From positions 2,604,001-2,668,000 of the forward strand of contig NZ_JAADJV010000001.1 of NCBI RefSeq assembly GCF_011684115.1: a stretch of DNA of 64,000 nucleotides. Reading direction: 5' to 3'. The stretch's first letter is position 1, and every line of letters begins with the position of its first letter. Shown here piece by piece: positions 39,814-51,351 of this stretch. This DNA is from Rahnella aceris (lineage in GTDB: Bacteria; Pseudomonadota; Gammaproteobacteria; Enterobacterales; Enterobacteriaceae). The notes under the pieces are model-generated. The model did not search any database. It was not told the DNA's origin and saw nothing but the letters and a program-made list of their open reading frames with translations. A program made the position numbers and the translations under genes.

Positions 39814-40389
39814 CTAACGCTGGATGAGCGGTTGAACTTTGTTATCAATTGCTTCCCGGGCACGGAATATACGGGATCTCACCGTACCCACCGGACAATC
39901 CATGATGGCGGCTATTTCTTCGTAGCTCAATCCATCCAACTCCCTCAAGGTAATCGCCATACGAAGATCTTCAGGAAGTGCTTCAATAGTACGGAAAACA
40001 ATCTTCCGTAACTCTTCAGACAACATCAAGTTCTCAGGGTTCGAAATTTCTTTCAGTGCACCGCCACTTTCGAAATTTTCGGCTTCATTCGCGTCGACAT
40101 CACTGGATGGCGGGCGTCGCCCCTGAGCAACTAAATAGTTTTTCGCTGTGTTGACTGCAATACGATACAGCCAGGTATAAAAAGCACTGTCGCCGCGGAA
40201 AGATTCCAGCGCACGATATGCTTTGATAAAAGATTCCTGAACCACATCAGGCACATCACCTTGTGGCACATAGCGGGATACAAGGCTCGCTACCTTATGC
40301 TGGTAACGAATAACCAGTAAATTGAACGATTTTTGATCACCCTTCTGGACCCGCTCAACCAGAACCTGATCGGCTAACTGCTCGCTCAT
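39814..40389 (-). CDS. rpoE: RNA polymerase sigma-E factor
   Basis: ECF sigma factor for the envelope stress response, exactly 191 residues from ATG 40389. Region 2 (SLVSRYVPQ...VQESFIKAYRAL) and region 4 (LRMAITLRELDGLSYEEIAAIMDCPVGTVRSRIFRARE) are intact. The frame stays open upstream to 40503, but this is the overlap with the leader ORF rseD in another frame, so the short form is used. It is preceded by a sigma-E promoter (autoregulation) and divergent from nadB. Confidence 0.97.
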   Translation of the reverse strand: MSEQLADQVLVERVQKGDQKSFNLLVIRYQHKVASLVSRYVPQGDVPDVVQESFIKAYRALESFRGDSAFYTWLYRIAVNTAKNYLVAQGRRPPSSDVDANEAENFESGGALKEISNPENLMLSEELRKIVFRTIEALPEDLRMAITLRELDGLSYEEIAAIMDCPVGTVRSRIFRAREAIDNKVQPLIQR

Positions 40390-40505
40390 CCGAGGTAAAA
40401 TCTCCCCAAAATCTTCTCCGCGCTTAAAGTCGTACTGCCAGCTTTCATCATTATATTCCTGAGCAAGTACTGCTTGGAGTTCACATGAAACATTAAGTTC
40501 CACAT
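40386..40505 (-). CDS. rseD: rpoE leader peptide RseD
   Basis: A 39-codon frame in the +1 register ends with TGA that overlaps the rpoE ATG (ATGA). Its C-terminus, GSTTLSAEKILGRFYLG, closely resembles the reading I recall for the E. coli rpoE leader ORF. Coupled translation of rseD and rpoE is described there. An internal start at 40451 (ATGATG, AGGA 5 nt upstream) would give 21 residues and is the only start available on a transcript from the sigma-E promoter. The exact start is therefore open. Confidence 0.7.
   Translation of the reverse strand: MWNLMFHVNSKQYLLRNIMMKAGSTTLSAEKILGRFYLG
40474..40501 (-). promoter_or_regulatory. sigma-E-dependent promoter of rpoE
   Basis: On the minus strand GGAACTT (40501-40495), 16 nt, then TCCAA (40478-40474). 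This matches the sigma-E consensus GGAACTT-N16-TCnnA. The expected transcription start is about 78 nt before the rpoE ATG, close to the known distance of the autoregulated E. coli promoter. Confidence 0.8.
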
Positions 40506-40603
40506 CGCCGTTGTTTTTTCTATTGAAGTCTCAAGCCCGTGGCTTTTGCACGGGAGTTTAGGCTAACATGAATTTCCCTCTTCTTCTGCAAACATCATAC
40601 GTT

Positions 40604-42205
40604 ATGCAACCTTCATCTGAATTTGTTAGCGATGTATTGATAATCGGAAGTGGCGCTGCAGGCCTTTCTTTGGCTTTGCGACTTGCAGACCACTGTCATG
40701 TCACTGTTCTCAGTAAAGGCCCGCTCAACGAAGGCTCAACATTTTACGCCCAGGGCGGGATTGCCGCCGTTTTCGACGAAGCAGACAGCATTGCCTCACA
40801 TGTTGATGACACATTAATTGCCGGTGCGGGCTTATGCGATAAAGAAGCTGTTGAATTTATCGCGAGCAACGCACGTCATTGTGTCCAGTGGTTGATCGAC
40901 CAGGGCGTACTGTTTGATACCGAAACCAACACAAGCTCAGAAGAACGTTATCATCTGACACGTGAAGGCGGCCACAGCCACCGTAGGATCCTGCATGCTG
41001 CTGATGCTACAGGTAAAGAAGTAGAGACTACGCTGGTTGGGAAAGCAAGGGCACACGCCAATATTTGCGTGAAAGAACGCTATAATGCCGTTGATTTAAT
41101 TACCTCAAGCAAGCTTGGATTGCCGGGGACACAACGCGTCGTTGGCGCGTATGTCTGGAACCGCGATAAAGAGCACGTTGAAACGCTCCGTGCCAAGGCC
41201 GTTGTACTGGCCACGGGGGGCGCAGCCAAGGTCTATCAATACACGACCAATCCGGATATCTCTTCCGGCGATGGCGTCGCCATGGCGTGGCGTGCAGGCT
41301 GCCGTGTTGCCAATCTTGAATTCAACCAGTTTCACCCGACGTGCCTCTATCACCCTCAGGCACGTAACTTTCTGCTGACGGAAGCACTGCGCGGCGAAGG
41401 TGCCCTGCTCAAACGCCCGGATGGCACCCGTTTTATGCCGGATTTCGATGAACGTGGAGAACTGGCACCGCGCGATGTGGTGGCACGGGCCATCGACCAT
41501 GAAATGAAGCGTCTTGGCGCCGACTGCATGTATCTCGATATCAGCCATCGCCCGCCGGAATTCATTAAGCATCATTTCCCGATGATTGATGAAAAGCTGC
41601 AATCACTGGGTATTGATCTGACCAAAGAGGCGATCCCGATTGTTCCGGCTGCGCATTACACCTGCGGCGGCGTAATGGTTGATCAGCACGGGCGCACCGA
41701 TCTCGATGGTTTGTATGCGATTGGCGAAGTCAGTTATACCGGCCTGCATGGCGCTAACCGTCTGGCCTCTAACTCACTGCTGGAATGCGTGGTTTATGGC
41801 TGGTCGGCAGCAGAAGATATAATTAAACGTCTGCCGCATGCCAAACTGGCGACAAATATTCCGCAATGGGATGAAAGCCGGGTGGATAATTCCGATGAGC
41901 AGGTGGTCATTCAGCATAACTGGCATGAATTGCGGCTGTTTATGTGGGATTACGTAGGGATTGTGCGCACGACAAAACGTCTGGAGCGCGCGTTGCGCCG
42001 CATCATGACGCTGCAACAGGAAATTGACGAGTATTATGCCAACTTCCGTATTTCCAATAATTTGCTGGAATTGAGAAATCTGGTGCTGGTTGCCGAGTTG
42101 ATCGTCCGCAGTGCCCTGGAACGCAAAGAGAGTCGAGGACTGCATTTCACGCTGGACTATCCTGATCTACAGGAAAATCCGCAGCCGACCATTTTGCAGC
42201 CGTAA
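40604..42205 (+). CDS. nadB: L-aspartate oxidase
   Basis: FAD enzyme that oxidises aspartate to iminoaspartate, the first step of NAD synthesis. From ATG 40604 it has 533 residues; the upstream ATG at 40568 adds 12 residues without family support. The FAD-binding motif is [19 protein letters not shown] near the N-terminus. The covalent-type SxxEG-like [10 protein letters not shown] segment and the substrate loop HTCGGVMVD follow, and the C-terminal helical domain ends LDYPDL. Divergent from rpoE. Confidence 0.95.
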   Translation: MQPSSEFVSDVLIIGSGAAGLSLALRLADHCHVTVLSKGPLNEGSTFYAQGGIAAVFDEADSIASHVDDTLIAGAGLCDKEAVEFIASNARHCVQWLIDQGVLFDTETNTSSEERYHLTREGGHSHRRILHAADATGKEVETTLVGKARAHANICVKERYNAVDLITSSKLGLPGTQRVVGAYVWNRDKEHVETLRAKAVVLATGGAAKVYQYTTNPDISSGDGVAMAWRAGCRVANLEFNQFHPTCLYHPQARNFLLTEALRGEGALLKRPDGTRFMPDFDERGELAPRDVVARAIDHEMKRLGADCMYLDISHRPPEFIKHHFPMIDEKLQSLGIDLTKEAIPIVPAAHYTCGGVMVDQHGRTDLDGLYAIGEVSYTGLHGANRLASNSLLECVVYGWSAAEDIIKRLPHAKLATNIPQWDESRVDNSDEQVVIQHNWHELRLFMWDYVGIVRTTKRLERALRRIMTLQQEIDEYYANFRISNNLLELRNLVLVAELIVRSALERKESRGLHFTLDYPDLQENPQPTILQP

Positions 42206-42227
42206 TATTTGCAGCAATGGTATCGGG

Positions 42228-42251
42228 AAAGTGCGAAGGAACGCACTTTTT
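42228..42251 (+). terminator. nadB terminator
   Basis: Stem AAAGTGCG/CGCACTTT with a 6-nt loop and trailing T residues, 22 nt after the nadB stop and 18 nt before the trmN6 stop. Confidence 0.8.
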
Positions 42252-42268
42252 GAAAGCCCAGCCATCCA

Positions 42269-43015
42269 CTAATAATTCAGATAAAAATCAGTAATCAGCG
42301 CACAGAATGCTTCACTGTAAACGCCTTCCGATTTCCGCAGTGCCAGTTCCTCGTCAACCCTTTCAGCTGATTGCCTTGATAAGGTCAGCACTAGCCGGTT
42401 AAGCGGTTTTCCCGGTCGGTCGCGTACGGCCATCCGCCGTACGCTGAACCAGCCTTTTCGGTGAGCCAGAGTTTCAAACGCCAGCCCGATGTCGTACGGC
42501 AAAACAACACTAAACAATCCCTCTGGCGTAAGCAGCTTATTTGCGCATTCAAGCAATGCATCGTGCGTCAGAGTTTCGGTGTAACGGGCGGCATTTCGGG
42601 CTTCATCGCGACAGGCAACAGCCGATTCAAAGTAAGGCGGATTACTCACAATCAGATCGTATTCAGCCTGATGTTCGCCGGCATAAACATTAATGTCCTG
42701 CGCATACACCGCCAGCCTTTGCGCCCAAACTGAGTTGCGGAAATTCTCCTCAGCCTGCGCCGCTGCGGAAGGTTCGAGTTCGACGGCATCAATAACAGTT
42801 TGAGCATTACTGCGTTGCGCCAGCATCATGGCAATCAGGCCGCTGCCGCAGCCAATATCAAGAACACGTCGTGCATGGCTAACCGGCGCCGTGGCACCGA
42901 GCAGGACACCATCGGTACCGACTTTCATCGCGCATCGGTCATGTGCAACGAAAAACTGCTTAAAGGTAAATCCATTACGCCGTAAAGGGTTTGCAGAACT
43001 GACTACTTTTGTCAC
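42269..43015 (-). CDS. trmN6: tRNA1(Val) A37 N6-methyltransferase
   Basis: SAM-dependent methyltransferase (YfiC) that modifies A37 of tRNA1-Val. Motif I is VLDIGCGSGLIAMMLAQR, and the catalytic N6-adenine motif is NPPY in IVSNPPYFES. The conserved entry LRRNGFTFKQFFVAHDRCAMKVGTDG begins a few residues after the start. GTG 43015, with GGTGA 5 nt upstream, is chosen and gives 248 residues (E. coli 245). The long open frame to 43366 overlaps the srmB promoter and coding start and is rejected. Confidence 0.9.
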   Translation of the reverse strand: MTKVVSSANPLRRNGFTFKQFFVAHDRCAMKVGTDGVLLGATAPVSHARRVLDIGCGSGLIAMMLAQRSNAQTVIDAVELEPSAAAQAEENFRNSVWAQRLAVYAQDINVYAGEHQAEYDLIVSNPPYFESAVACRDEARNAARYTETLTHDALLECANKLLTPEGLFSVVLPYDIGLAFETLAHRKGWFSVRRMAVRDRPGKPLNRLVLTLSRQSAERVDEELALRKSEGVYSEAFCALITDFYLNY

Positions 43016-43171
43016 TAATTTCACCGTAATTACGCCAGCCAACAGGCCTGTAAACGAAAACTGTCGTAGCATAGGGCAAAGAGAAGCAGAGTAAAAGCCA
43101 CGCAAACCGCTTAAATAGGTGAAGATCGCGTCTAACACGTCTATAATCGGCGCCCCAAGTAGAGGTAGACC

Positions 43172-44500
<1,329 letters not shown>

Positions 44501-44524
44501 ACATCAGCATGATTTGATGCAAAG

Positions 44525-44550
44525 AAAAACCGCCCTGAAGGCGGTTTTTT
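44525..44550. terminator. srmB/grcA terminator
   Basis: Stem AACCGCC/GGCGGTT with a 5-nt loop, A-run before and T-run after, between the convergent srmB and grcA genes. Probably bidirectional. Confidence 0.88.
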
Positions 44551-44592
44551 TATATCCATGAAACTGCTGGAATCTTAAAAGCTCGGAAGCGA

Positions 44593-44976
44593 TTACAGAC
44601 TTTCGGTGAAAGTACGGGTAATCACGTCACGCTGCTGCTCAGCAGTCAGTGAGTTAAAGCGCACCGCATAACCAGACACACGAATGGTCAGCTGCGGGTA
44701 TTTTTCAGGATGCTTAACCGCATCTTCCAGAGTTTCACGGCGCAATACGTTAACGTTCAGGTGCTGACCCCCTTCCACACGTACAGTCGGTTGAATTTCC
44801 ATTGGTACTTCACGGTATTCAAACTGGCCAAGCTCGCTGACAGCAACGATCTGGTCTTCCGCAAAACCCGCTTTTGCACACACGCAGCGCGCTTCCGCTT
44901 TTTCATCATCCAGCAGCCAGAAAGAGTTTTTCAGCGCTTCGTTGTTGCTTTTAGTAATTTGGATCCCGGTGATCAT
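44593..44976 (-). CDS. grcA: autonomous glycyl radical cofactor GrcA
   Basis: Spare-part glycyl radical protein (YfiD) of 127 residues that restores oxygen-cleaved pyruvate formate-lyase. The C-terminus carries the radical motif [12 protein letters not shown], with Gly as radical site, preceded by [24 protein letters not shown]. The promoter region has two FNR boxes, as for E. coli yfiD, so expression should rise without oxygen. Confidence 0.96.
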   Translation of the reverse strand: MITGIQITKSNNEALKNSFWLLDDEKAEARCVCAKAGFAEDQIVAVSELGQFEYREVPMEIQPTVRVEGGQHLNVNVLRRETLEDAVKHPEKYPQLTIRVSGYAVRFNSLTAEQQRDVITRTFTESL

Positions 44977-45082
44977 ATGTTGCCTCCATTGTTGGCTACG
45001 ATACTGTTAATTGATTGGTGTAAGGTTGAACGACAACCTGTTTTCCTGTTGTCAGATATAACAGCAGAACACCCCGCATTCT

Positions 45083-45096
45083 TTGATAAATATCAA
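45083..45096. promoter_or_regulatory. FNR box, proximal, grcA promoter
   Basis: TTGATAAATATCAA is a perfect FNR palindrome (TTGAT-N4-ATCAA). TATATC (45060-45055, minus strand) is a fitting -10. With it the box centre would be near -41.5, a class II activator position. Confidence 0.85.
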
Positions 45097-45134
45097 TCTT
45101 TTCCTTGTGGGTATTTCTTACCCTCAGCATATTT

Positions 45135-45148
45135 ATGTTTTATATCAA
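45135..45148. promoter_or_regulatory. FNR box, distal, grcA promoter
   Basis: ATGTT-N4-ATCAA matches 8 of 10 FNR arm positions. Its centre is 52 bp from the proximal box, close to the two-site spacing reported for E. coli yfiD (-40.5 and -93.5), where the upstream site tempers activation. Confidence 0.65.
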
Positions 45149-45315
45149 TTTTTCCAAGGCACTGGATTAAATTATTTTTGTAAATTATCAACAAATTTTT
45201 GCATAGAACGTTAAGTCGCAGATAAACATCAGCAAAAGCGCGTGCGGGTTTCACTCATCGGAATGAGCAGGTAAGCTACTGCCAGTTTAAAATTATCATC
45301 AAAAGGAGAGCGTCA

Positions 45316-45996
45316 ATGTCCACCACTCTCACCTGGCATGACGTCATTGGTCAGGAAAAAGAACAACCTTACTTCGTTGATACGCTGAAGTTTGTCGCGG
45401 CTGAACGCGCTGCGGGCAAAACAATTTATCCACCGCAGCAGGATGTGTTTAATGCATTCCGCTCTACCGAACTGGCAGACGTCAAAGTCGTGATTTTGGG
45501 GCAGGACCCTTATCATGGCCCCAATCAGGCTCATGGATTATCGTTCTCCGTTCGCCCGGGCATTCCGGCACCACCTTCATTAGTGAATATGTATAAAGAG
45601 CTGGCCGCCGATATTCCAGGCTTCGAACGACCCACTCACGGCTATTTGCAGAGTTGGGCAGATCAGGGCGTCCTGTTGCTCAATACCGTGCTGACTGTCG
45701 AAGGTGGTCAGGCGCATTCACATGCCAAACTGGGCTGGGAGACGTTTACTGATAAGGTCATCGCAGCGTTGAATGAAAATCGTGAAGGGATCGTCTTTTT
45801 ACTCTGGGGCTCCCATGCGCAGAAAAAAGGCAATATTATCGATCGTAATCGTCATCATGTATTGAAAGCACCGCACCCTTCTCCGCTTTCCGCCCACCGG
45901 GGTTTCCTGGGGTGTAAGCACTTCTCGCAGGCGAATGCCTTACTGGTGCAGCAAGGTCTGGCACCGATTGACTGGGTGCCCAGATTGCCGGAATAA
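45316..45996 (+). CDS. ung: uracil-DNA glycosylase
   Basis: Family 1 UDG that excises uracil from DNA, 226 residues. The water-activating loop is GQDPYHGP, the uracil-binding strand is [10 protein letters not shown], and the minor-groove loop is [20 protein letters not shown] precedes the ATG. Convergent with grpE across a terminator. Confidence 0.97.
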   Translation: MSTTLTWHDVIGQEKEQPYFVDTLKFVAAERAAGKTIYPPQQDVFNAFRSTELADVKVVILGQDPYHGPNQAHGLSFSVRPGIPAPPSLVNMYKELAADIPGFERPTHGYLQSWADQGVLLLNTVLTVEGGQAHSHAKLGWETFTDKVIAALNENREGIVFLLWGSHAQKKGNIIDRNRHHVLKAPHPSPLSAHRGFLGCKHFSQANALLVQQGLAPIDWVPRLPE

Positions 45997-46000
45997 CAAA

Positions 46001-46028
46001 AAAAGAGGCACCCGCAAAGGTGCCTCTT
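46001..46028. terminator. ung/grpE terminator
   Basis: Stem GAGGCACC/GGTGCCTC with a 6-nt loop, A-run on the left and TT on the right. The A-run serves as a T-run for grpE on the minus strand. Confidence 0.85.
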
Positions 46029-46056
46029 CCATTATGTCAGTCTGCTTAAAACAGAA

Positions 46057-46644
46057 TCAGGCTTTGGCTTTAGAAACCGCAACCATTGCCGGGCGCAAAA
46101 GACGGCCGTTCAGCGTATAACCCTTCTGCATCACCATCATTACGTGATTAGGTTCCAGCTCGTCGGATTCCATCATAGTCATCGCCTGGTGCAGTTCAGG
46201 GTTGAATGGCACGTGGATATCAGCCACCACTTCCATACCGAACTTGCGAACAGCATCCAGCAGGGATTTCAGGGTCAGCTCGACGCCTTCAATCAGACCC
46301 GCCAGTTCTGAATTCGATTTATCAGCCAGATCCAGCGCACGTTCCAGATTATCGATTACCGGCAACAATTCGCCAGAGAATTTCTCCAGAGCGAATTTAT
46401 GCGCTTTCTCTATATCCTGCTCGGTACGACGGCGGATATTTTCCACTTCCGCTTTCGCACGCAGCAAGCTGTCACGCTCACGCTGCTGGAGTTCTTTCAG
46501 CTGCGCTTCCAGTTCAGCAATACGTTCATCGCGCGGGTCAACGACATCTGCCGCCTGAGTTTCCGCTTCCGTATGCAGCTCTTGTTCCTGATTCAGTTCT
46601 TCAGAGACTTGCTCGTCAGGTGTCTTATGTTCTTTACTACTCAT
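46057..46644 (-). CDS. grpE: nucleotide exchange factor GrpE
   Basis: DnaK nucleotide exchange factor of 195 residues. The acidic N-terminus is followed by a long helical dimerisation region (about 35-90, [33 protein letters not shown]) and the C-terminal beta wing ([13 protein letters not shown]...[14 protein letters not shown]). It is transcribed from a sigma-32 promoter and divergent from nadK. Confidence 0.97.
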   Translation of the reverse strand: MSSKEHKTPDEQVSEELNQEQELHTEAETQAADVVDPRDERIAELEAQLKELQQRERDSLLRAKAEVENIRRRTEQDIEKAHKFALEKFSGELLPVIDNLERALDLADKSNSELAGLIEGVELTLKSLLDAVRKFGMEVVADIHVPFNPELHQAMTMMESDELEPNHVMMVMQKGYTLNGRLLRPAMVAVSKAKA

Positions 46645-46686
46645 GAATCTCTCCGCGTTTTAGCATTAATCTTGCTAGTTGGCTTA

Positions 46687-46714
46687 TTATGGGGATCAAA
46701 ACCGGGGTTTCAAG
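46687..46714 (-). promoter_or_regulatory. sigma-32 heat-shock promoter of grpE
   Basis: On the minus strand CTTGAAA (46714-46708), 13 nt, then CCCCATAA (46694-46687). This is an excellent match to the sigma-32 consensus CTTGAAA-N(13-15)-CCCCATNT. It is about 40 nt upstream of the grpE ATG. Confidence 0.92.
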
Positions 46715-46781
46715 GTTTGGTTTTTAATGAAACCGGTCATAATGCAGGAGTCATCACACCCTGCTGAGGATAACCACAGCG

Positions 46782-47660
46782 ATGAATAAAAAATTTGAGT
46801 GCATTGGGATTGTCGGACACCCTCGCCATCCTTCCGCACTTGCCACCCATGAAATGCTTTACCACTGGTTAATCTCAAAAGGTTATCAGGTGATCGTCGA
46901 ACGTCAGGTGGCACAAGATTTAGCCCTGGAAGGCGCACAAACGGGCAGTCTGGCTGAGATCGGCAAGCTGGCGGATTTAGCCGTGGTCGTCGGCGGTGAC
47001 GGCAATATGCTGGGTGCGGCGCGCGTTCTGGCCCGCTATGACATAAAAGTCATCGGCATCAACCGGGGTAATCTTGGCTTTCTTACCGATCTGGATCCGG
47101 ATAACGCTTTGCAGCAACTCGATGACGTTCTGCAGGGTGAATACATCAGCGAGCAACGCTTCCTGCTGGAAGCCATGGTGCGCTGCAAGGACCAGCAATG
47201 TCGCGTCAGTACCGCCATCAATGAAGTCGTCCTTCATCCGGGAAAAGTCGCGCACATGATTGAATTTGAAGTCTATATTGATGACAAATTCGCTTTTTCC
47301 CAGCGCTCCGATGGTCTGATTATTTCGACACCAACCGGTTCTACCGCATATTCACTCTCAGGCGGCGGTCCGATCCTGACGCCGACGTTAGAAGCTATCG
47401 CACTGGTGCCGATGTTCCCACATACCCTTTCGGCGCGCCCGCTGGTTATCAACAGTAGCAGCACGATTTGTCTGCGGTTTTCGCATATGAGCAATGACCT
47501 TGAAATCAGCTGCGACAGCCAGATCGCCCTGCCGATTCAGCCGGGCGAAGAAGTGGTTATCCGTCGCAGTGAGTTTCATCTGAATCTGATCCATCCGAAA
47601 GACTACAGTTATTTCAATACATTAAGCACAAAACTTGGATGGTCAAAAAAACTCTTCTGA
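46782..47660 (+). CDS. nadK: NAD kinase
   Basis: ATP-dependent NAD kinase producing NADP, 292 residues. The family motifs [13 protein letters not shown] (Asp as catalytic base) and the glycine-rich [14 protein letters not shown] are intact. Divergent from grpE; recN follows 96 nt later with its own SOS promoter. Confidence 0.97.
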   Translation: MNKKFECIGIVGHPRHPSALATHEMLYHWLISKGYQVIVERQVAQDLALEGAQTGSLAEIGKLADLAVVVGGDGNMLGAARVLARYDIKVIGINRGNLGFLTDLDPDNALQQLDDVLQGEYISEQRFLLEAMVRCKDQQCRVSTAINEVVLHPGKVAHMIEFEVYIDDKFAFSQRSDGLIISTPTGSTAYSLSGGGPILTPTLEAIALVPMFPHTLSARPLVINSSSTICLRFSHMSNDLEISCDSQIALPIQPGEEVVIRRSEFHLNLIHPKDYSYFNTLSTKLGWSKKLF

Positions 47661-47690
47661 TCTGATAAAAATAATTCGCCAGCCCCTTTA

Positions 47691-47706
47691 CTGTATATAA
47701 AACCAG
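47691..47706. promoter_or_regulatory. LexA box 1, recN promoter
   Basis: CTGTATATAAAACCAG fits CTG-N10-CAG with an A/T-rich core, preceded by TA and followed by TT. It lies 51 nt before the recN ATG. Confidence 0.85.
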
Positions 47707-47712
47707 TTTATA

Positions 47713-47728
47713 CTGTATGTAATTACAG
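47713..47728. promoter_or_regulatory. LexA box 2, recN promoter
   Basis: CTGTATGTAATTACAG fits CTG-N10-CAG. Its centre is 22 bp from box 1, so two LexA dimers could bind side by side. Tandem SOS boxes are also known at E. coli recN. Confidence 0.85.
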
Positions 47729-47756
47729 GTCTGTTGTTATGTACAGGAAGGTGATC

Positions 47757-49418
47757 ATGCTGGCGCAATTAACTATCAGTAACTTTGCCATTGTCCGTGA
47801 ATTAGAAATCGATTTTCATGCAGGTATGACGGCCATCACCGGTGAAACCGGTGCCGGTAAGTCCATCGCGATTGATGCGCTTGGGCTTTGTCTGGGCAAT
47901 CGTGCCGATGGCAGCATGGTGCGTCTCGGTGCCAGCCGTGCAGATATCTGCGCGCGATTCACCTTAGCGGATACCCCTTCGGCGAAACACTGGCTGGCTG
48001 AAAATCAGCTTGATGAAGGGCTGGATTGCCTGTTGCGCCGGACGATCAGCAACGATGGCCGTTCGCGTGGCTTTATAAACGGCACGCCCGTTCCCCTGTC
48101 ACAGCTCCGTGAACTGGGCCAGCATTTGATCCAAATTCACGGACAACACGCCCATCAGCTTCTGCTCAAACCTGAGCATCAGAAAGCTTTACTCGATGCT
48201 TATTCGGATCAGCCCTTACTGCTGTCTGAAATGCGCAAAGCTTACCAAAACTGGCATCAGAGCTGCCGCCAGCTGGCACAATATCAACAGCAGATGAGTG
48301 AGCGAGAATCACGCCGCCAGTTGTTACAATACCAGTTGAAAGAGCTGAATGAATTTGCTCCTCAGGCAGGTGAGTACGAGCAAATTGATGAAGAATACAA
48401 ACGTCTGGCTAACAGCGGACAACTGCTTTCACTGAGCCAAAATGCGCTCTATTTGCTGGCTGATGGTGAAGAGCAGAATATTGTCAGTCTGCTTTATAGC
48501 GCCCGCAATCAGCTAACTGAACTCGCAGAACTCGACAGCAAAATGAATGATCTTATCGTCATGCTTGATGACGCGTCCATTCAGGTCAGCGAGGCCAGCG
48601 ATGAATTACGTCATTACAGCGAACGCCTGGACATGGATCCAAACCGTCTATTCGAGCTGGAGCAGCGTTTGTCACGCCAGATGAACCTGGCCCGTAAACA
48701 TCATGTCAGCGCTGAAGATCTTCCTGAACTGCATCGTCAGTTGCTTGAGGAACAGCAGGAACTGGATGATCAGGAAACCAATCAGGCAGAGCTGAGTGAA
48801 GCAGTGCAACGCCATTACCAACAAGCCGTCGCGGTTGCTGAACAACTGCACGAAAAACGTCAGTATTTTGCTGATGAGCTAACGCATCTGATCACCCAAA
48901 GTATGCAGGCACTTTCCATGCCACACGGTAAATTTAAAATTCAGGTTCAGTTCGAACCAGAACATTTAAATATGGAAGGCGCAGACCGTCTCGAATTCCA
49001 GGTCACCACCAACCCGGGGCAGCCGCTTCAGGCTCTCGCAAAAGTAGCTTCCGGTGGCGAATTGTCGCGTATTGCGCTGGCTATCCAGGTTATCACGGCA
49101 CAGAAAATGGAAACTCCGGCGCTGATCTTTGATGAAGTGGATGTCGGTATCAGTGGCCCGACGGCTGCGATCGTTGGCCGCCTGTTGCGTCAGTTAGGCG
49201 AATCAACGCAAGTTATGTGCGTCACTCACTTACCTCAGGTTGCAGGTTGTGGTCATCAGCATTATTTTGTCAGCAAAGAAACTGATGGTGAAGTGACTGA
49301 AACCCAAATGAATCGCCTTGATAAAAAGGCGCGTTTGCAGGAACTGGCACGTCTGCTGGGCGGAAGTGAAGTGACCCGAAACACGCTGGCCAACGCAAAA
49401 GAGTTACTCGCAGCGTAA
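47757..49418 (+). CDS. recN: DNA repair protein RecN
   Basis: SMC-like ATPase of double-strand break repair, 553 residues from ATG 47757 ([13 protein letters not shown]), the E. coli length. The Walker A motif is TGETGAGKS near residue 29. A long Gln/Glu-rich coiled coil follows (about 155-370). Then come the signature [15 protein letters not shown], Walker [14 protein letters not shown] and the His switch VTHLPQVA. The frame opens at 47739. SOS-induced through two LexA boxes. Confidence 0.97.
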   Translation: MLAQLTISNFAIVRELEIDFHAGMTAITGETGAGKSIAIDALGLCLGNRADGSMVRLGASRADICARFTLADTPSAKHWLAENQLDEGLDCLLRRTISNDGRSRGFINGTPVPLSQLRELGQHLIQIHGQHAHQLLLKPEHQKALLDAYSDQPLLLSEMRKAYQNWHQSCRQLAQYQQQMSERESRRQLLQYQLKELNEFAPQAGEYEQIDEEYKRLANSGQLLSLSQNALYLLADGEEQNIVSLLYSARNQLTELAELDSKMNDLIVMLDDASIQVSEASDELRHYSERLDMDPNRLFELEQRLSRQMNLARKHHVSAEDLPELHRQLLEEQQELDDQETNQAELSEAVQRHYQQAVAVAEQLHEKRQYFADELTHLITQSMQALSMPHGKFKIQVQFEPEHLNMEGADRLEFQVTTNPGQPLQALAKVASGGELSRIALAIQVITAQKMETPALIFDEVDVGISGPTAAIVGRLLRQLGESTQVMCVTHLPQVAGCGHQHYFVSKETDGEVTETQMNRLDKKARLQELARLLGGSEVTRNTLANAKELLAA

Positions 49419-49524
49419 AAAGCTCAACTTTTTTACAGTTCAGCGGTCATACAGGTGCCCCGCAAAGGTTTCAAACTGATGAAAGGTCTATTATCATCGG
49501 CATCTTATGCCCTAAAGGAATGTA

Positions 49525-49875
49525 ATGACTATGCGCTGTAAAACGCTAACTGCCGCCGCTGTAGCTCTTGTAATGCTTACTGCGGGCTGTTCCACTCTGG
49601 AAAAGGTGGTTTATCGGCCTGACATCAATCAGGGGAACTACTTGTCTCCTGCTGATGTTCAAAAAATTCATACCGGTATGACTAAACAACAAGTTGCTTA
49701 TGTTCTCGGCACGCCGATGCTACACGACCCGTTTGGCAGTAATGTTTGGTATTACGTGTTCCGTCAGGAACCAGGCCATGAAGGTATCACTCAGCAGACT
49801 TTAACGCTGACCTTCAACGAGTCTGATACGCTGACCAACATCGACAACAAACCTAAGTTGAGCGATCAAAAGTAA
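49525..49875 (+). CDS. bamE: outer membrane assembly lipoprotein BamE
   Basis: Small BAM-complex lipoprotein (SmpA). The signal peptide with lipobox LTAGC gives lipidated C22. The SmpA_OmlA fold includes [26 protein letters not shown] and [18 protein letters not shown] lies 5 nt before ATG 49525; the E. coli start corresponds to the next ATG (49531), and both are possible. It sits alone between recN and a strong terminator. Confidence 0.95.
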   Translation: MTMRCKTLTAAAVALVMLTAGCSTLEKVVYRPDINQGNYLSPADVQKIHTGMTKQQVAYVLGTPMLHDPFGSNVWYYVFRQEPGHEGITQQTLTLTFNESDTLTNIDNKPKLSDQK

Positions 49876-49927
49876 ATCGCCCGGTGTGATGGTCTCTGGT
49901 TACCACCAAAAATCATCTTTCAGGGTA

Positions 49928-49960
49928 AAAAAATAAGGCGCCTGAGGCGCCTTATTTTTT
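49928..49960. terminator. bamE/rnfH bidirectional terminator
   Basis: A perfect 15-bp stem AAAAAATAAGGCGCC/GGCGCCTTATTTTTT with a TGA loop lies between the convergent genes. It overlaps the rnfH stop codon. Confidence 0.92.
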
Positions 49961-50236
49961 AGAACGTTCGGCGCGTATACGCCGTAACTCTTTCGGATCT
50001 GCAATCAGGGGCCGATAAATTTCAATGCGATCACCATCACTGACTGTATCCGCAAGCTTTACCGGCCGGCTGTAGATGCCTAACTTATTCTGTTTGAGAT
50101 CGATATCCTGACGCAGCTCAAGTAAACCGGAAGCCTTCACTGCCTGTTCGACACTGCTCCCCTCTGCCAGTTTTACCGTTCGCAGATACTGACGTTCCGG
50201 CAACGCGTAGACCACTTCAACGCGGATCTCAGACAC
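49952..50236 (-). CDS. rnfH: RnfH family ubiquitin-like protein
   Basis: Beta-grasp (ThiS/ubiquitin-like) protein of 94 residues (formerly YfjF/PasI). Family stretches [21 protein letters not shown] and [15 protein letters not shown] are present. It overlaps the end of ratA by 8 nt, as in the ratA-rnfH pair of E. coli. The biochemical role is not settled. Confidence 0.93.
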   Translation of the reverse strand: MSEIRVEVVYALPERQYLRTVKLAEGSSVEQAVKASGLLELRQDIDLKQNKLGIYSRPVKLADTVSDGDRIEIYRPLIADPKELRRIRAERSKK

Positions 50237-50663
50237 TGTAGACCTCTTTCGCGCGTAGAGTGAATGCCTGAACCATGCTGCCAGCCAGTTCTTTGAAGAT
50301 TTTACCGAATGCTAATTCAATCAATTTATTTGTAAATTCAAAATCAAGACTGAGCTGAACTTTACAGGCATCCGGGCTAAGTTCGATGAAATCCCATCCT
50401 CCGGTCAGCTTACGGAACGGACCATCCACCAGTTGCATATCAATGCGTTTGTTGCTGATTAACGTATTTTTGGTGGTAAAAGTTTTACTGATGCCCGCTT
50501 TGGAAACATCAACCGCTGCGGTCATCGACGTATCGCTGTTTTCCAGGATACGGCTGCCGGTACAACCAGGCAGAAATTGCGGGTAGGCGTCGACATCATT
50601 CACTAAGGTGTACATCTGCTCCACACTGAACGGCACAAGCGCAGAACGACTTATCTGTGGCAT
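50229..50663 (-). CDS. ratA: START-domain ribosome association protein RatA
   Basis: START/polyketide-cyclase-fold protein of 144 residues (PasT/RatA, COQ10-like). It shows [37 protein letters not shown] and a C-terminal helix ending [11 protein letters not shown]. coli RatA is reported to affect 70S association, and its homologue supports persistence and respiration. Divergent from smpB across 156 nt. Confidence 0.94.
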   Translation of the reverse strand: MPQISRSALVPFSVEQMYTLVNDVDAYPQFLPGCTGSRILENSDTSMTAAVDVSKAGISKTFTTKNTLISNKRIDMQLVDGPFRKLTGGWDFIELSPDACKVQLSLDFEFTNKLIELAFGKIFKELAGSMVQAFTLRAKEVYSV

Positions 50664-50819
50664 ATCATTTTCCAGGTGTCATAAAACGTACAGATAATAC
50701 CATTTATCCACGCGGTAATAAAAACAACGAAGCACAGGCTGCCACAAACAGGAAAAACTCCCGACTCTCACTGCGTGGGGATTTCAATCGGCATCGCTTA
50801 CAGTATAATAAGTATCACT

Positions 50820-51302
50820 ATGACAAAGAAAAAAGCACATAAACCCGGTTCCGCGACTATCGCGATGAACAAACGCGCTCGCCACGAATATATCATCGAA
50901 GATGAATTTGAGGCGGGGCTTGCTTTGCAGGGATGGGAAGTCAAATCGATGCGCGCTGGTAAAGCAAACATCACTGACAGCTACGTCACATTCCGCGACG
51001 GTGAAGCCTTTTTGTTTGGCGCAACCATTCAACCTCTTAACGTGGCGTCCACTCATATTGTGTGTGATCCGACCCGTACAAGAAAATTACTGCTCAACAA
51101 GCGTGAGTTAGAAACGCTGTTCGGTAAAGTCAGTCGCGATGGTTACACCGTCGTCGCGCTTTCCATGTACTGGAAAAATGCCTGGTCAAAAGTGAAGATC
51201 GGTCTGGCTAAAGGTAAGAAAGAGCACGACAAGCGCGATGACATTAAAGATCGCGAATGGAAAGTAGACAAGGCACGTATCATGAAGCACGCAAATCGCT
51301 AA
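50820..51302 (+). CDS. smpB: SsrA-binding protein SmpB
   Basis: tmRNA partner for trans-translation, 160 residues from ATG 50820 (MTKKKAHKP), the E. coli length. The OB-fold core includes [20 protein letters not shown] and [14 protein letters not shown], and the basic C-terminal tail ends [17 protein letters not shown]. The frame is open from 50775, but the extra residues lack family support. It lies 49 nt upstream of ssrA. Confidence 0.97.
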   Translation: MTKKKAHKPGSATIAMNKRARHEYIIEDEFEAGLALQGWEVKSMRAGKANITDSYVTFRDGEAFLFGATIQPLNVASTHIVCDPTRTRKLLLNKRELETLFGKVSRDGYTVVALSMYWKNAWSKVKIGLAKGKKEHDKRDDIKDREWKVDKARIMKHANR

Positions 51303-51351
51303 GCCTCTGGCGTAGCTTGGTGTTTTGCTGGTATACTACGAAATAGTACTT

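Noticed and set aside
40390..40503. In-frame N-terminal extension of rpoE (38 residues)
   Set aside because: The known sigma-E length fits ATG 40389 exactly; openness of this frame is explained by overlap with rseD in another frame.
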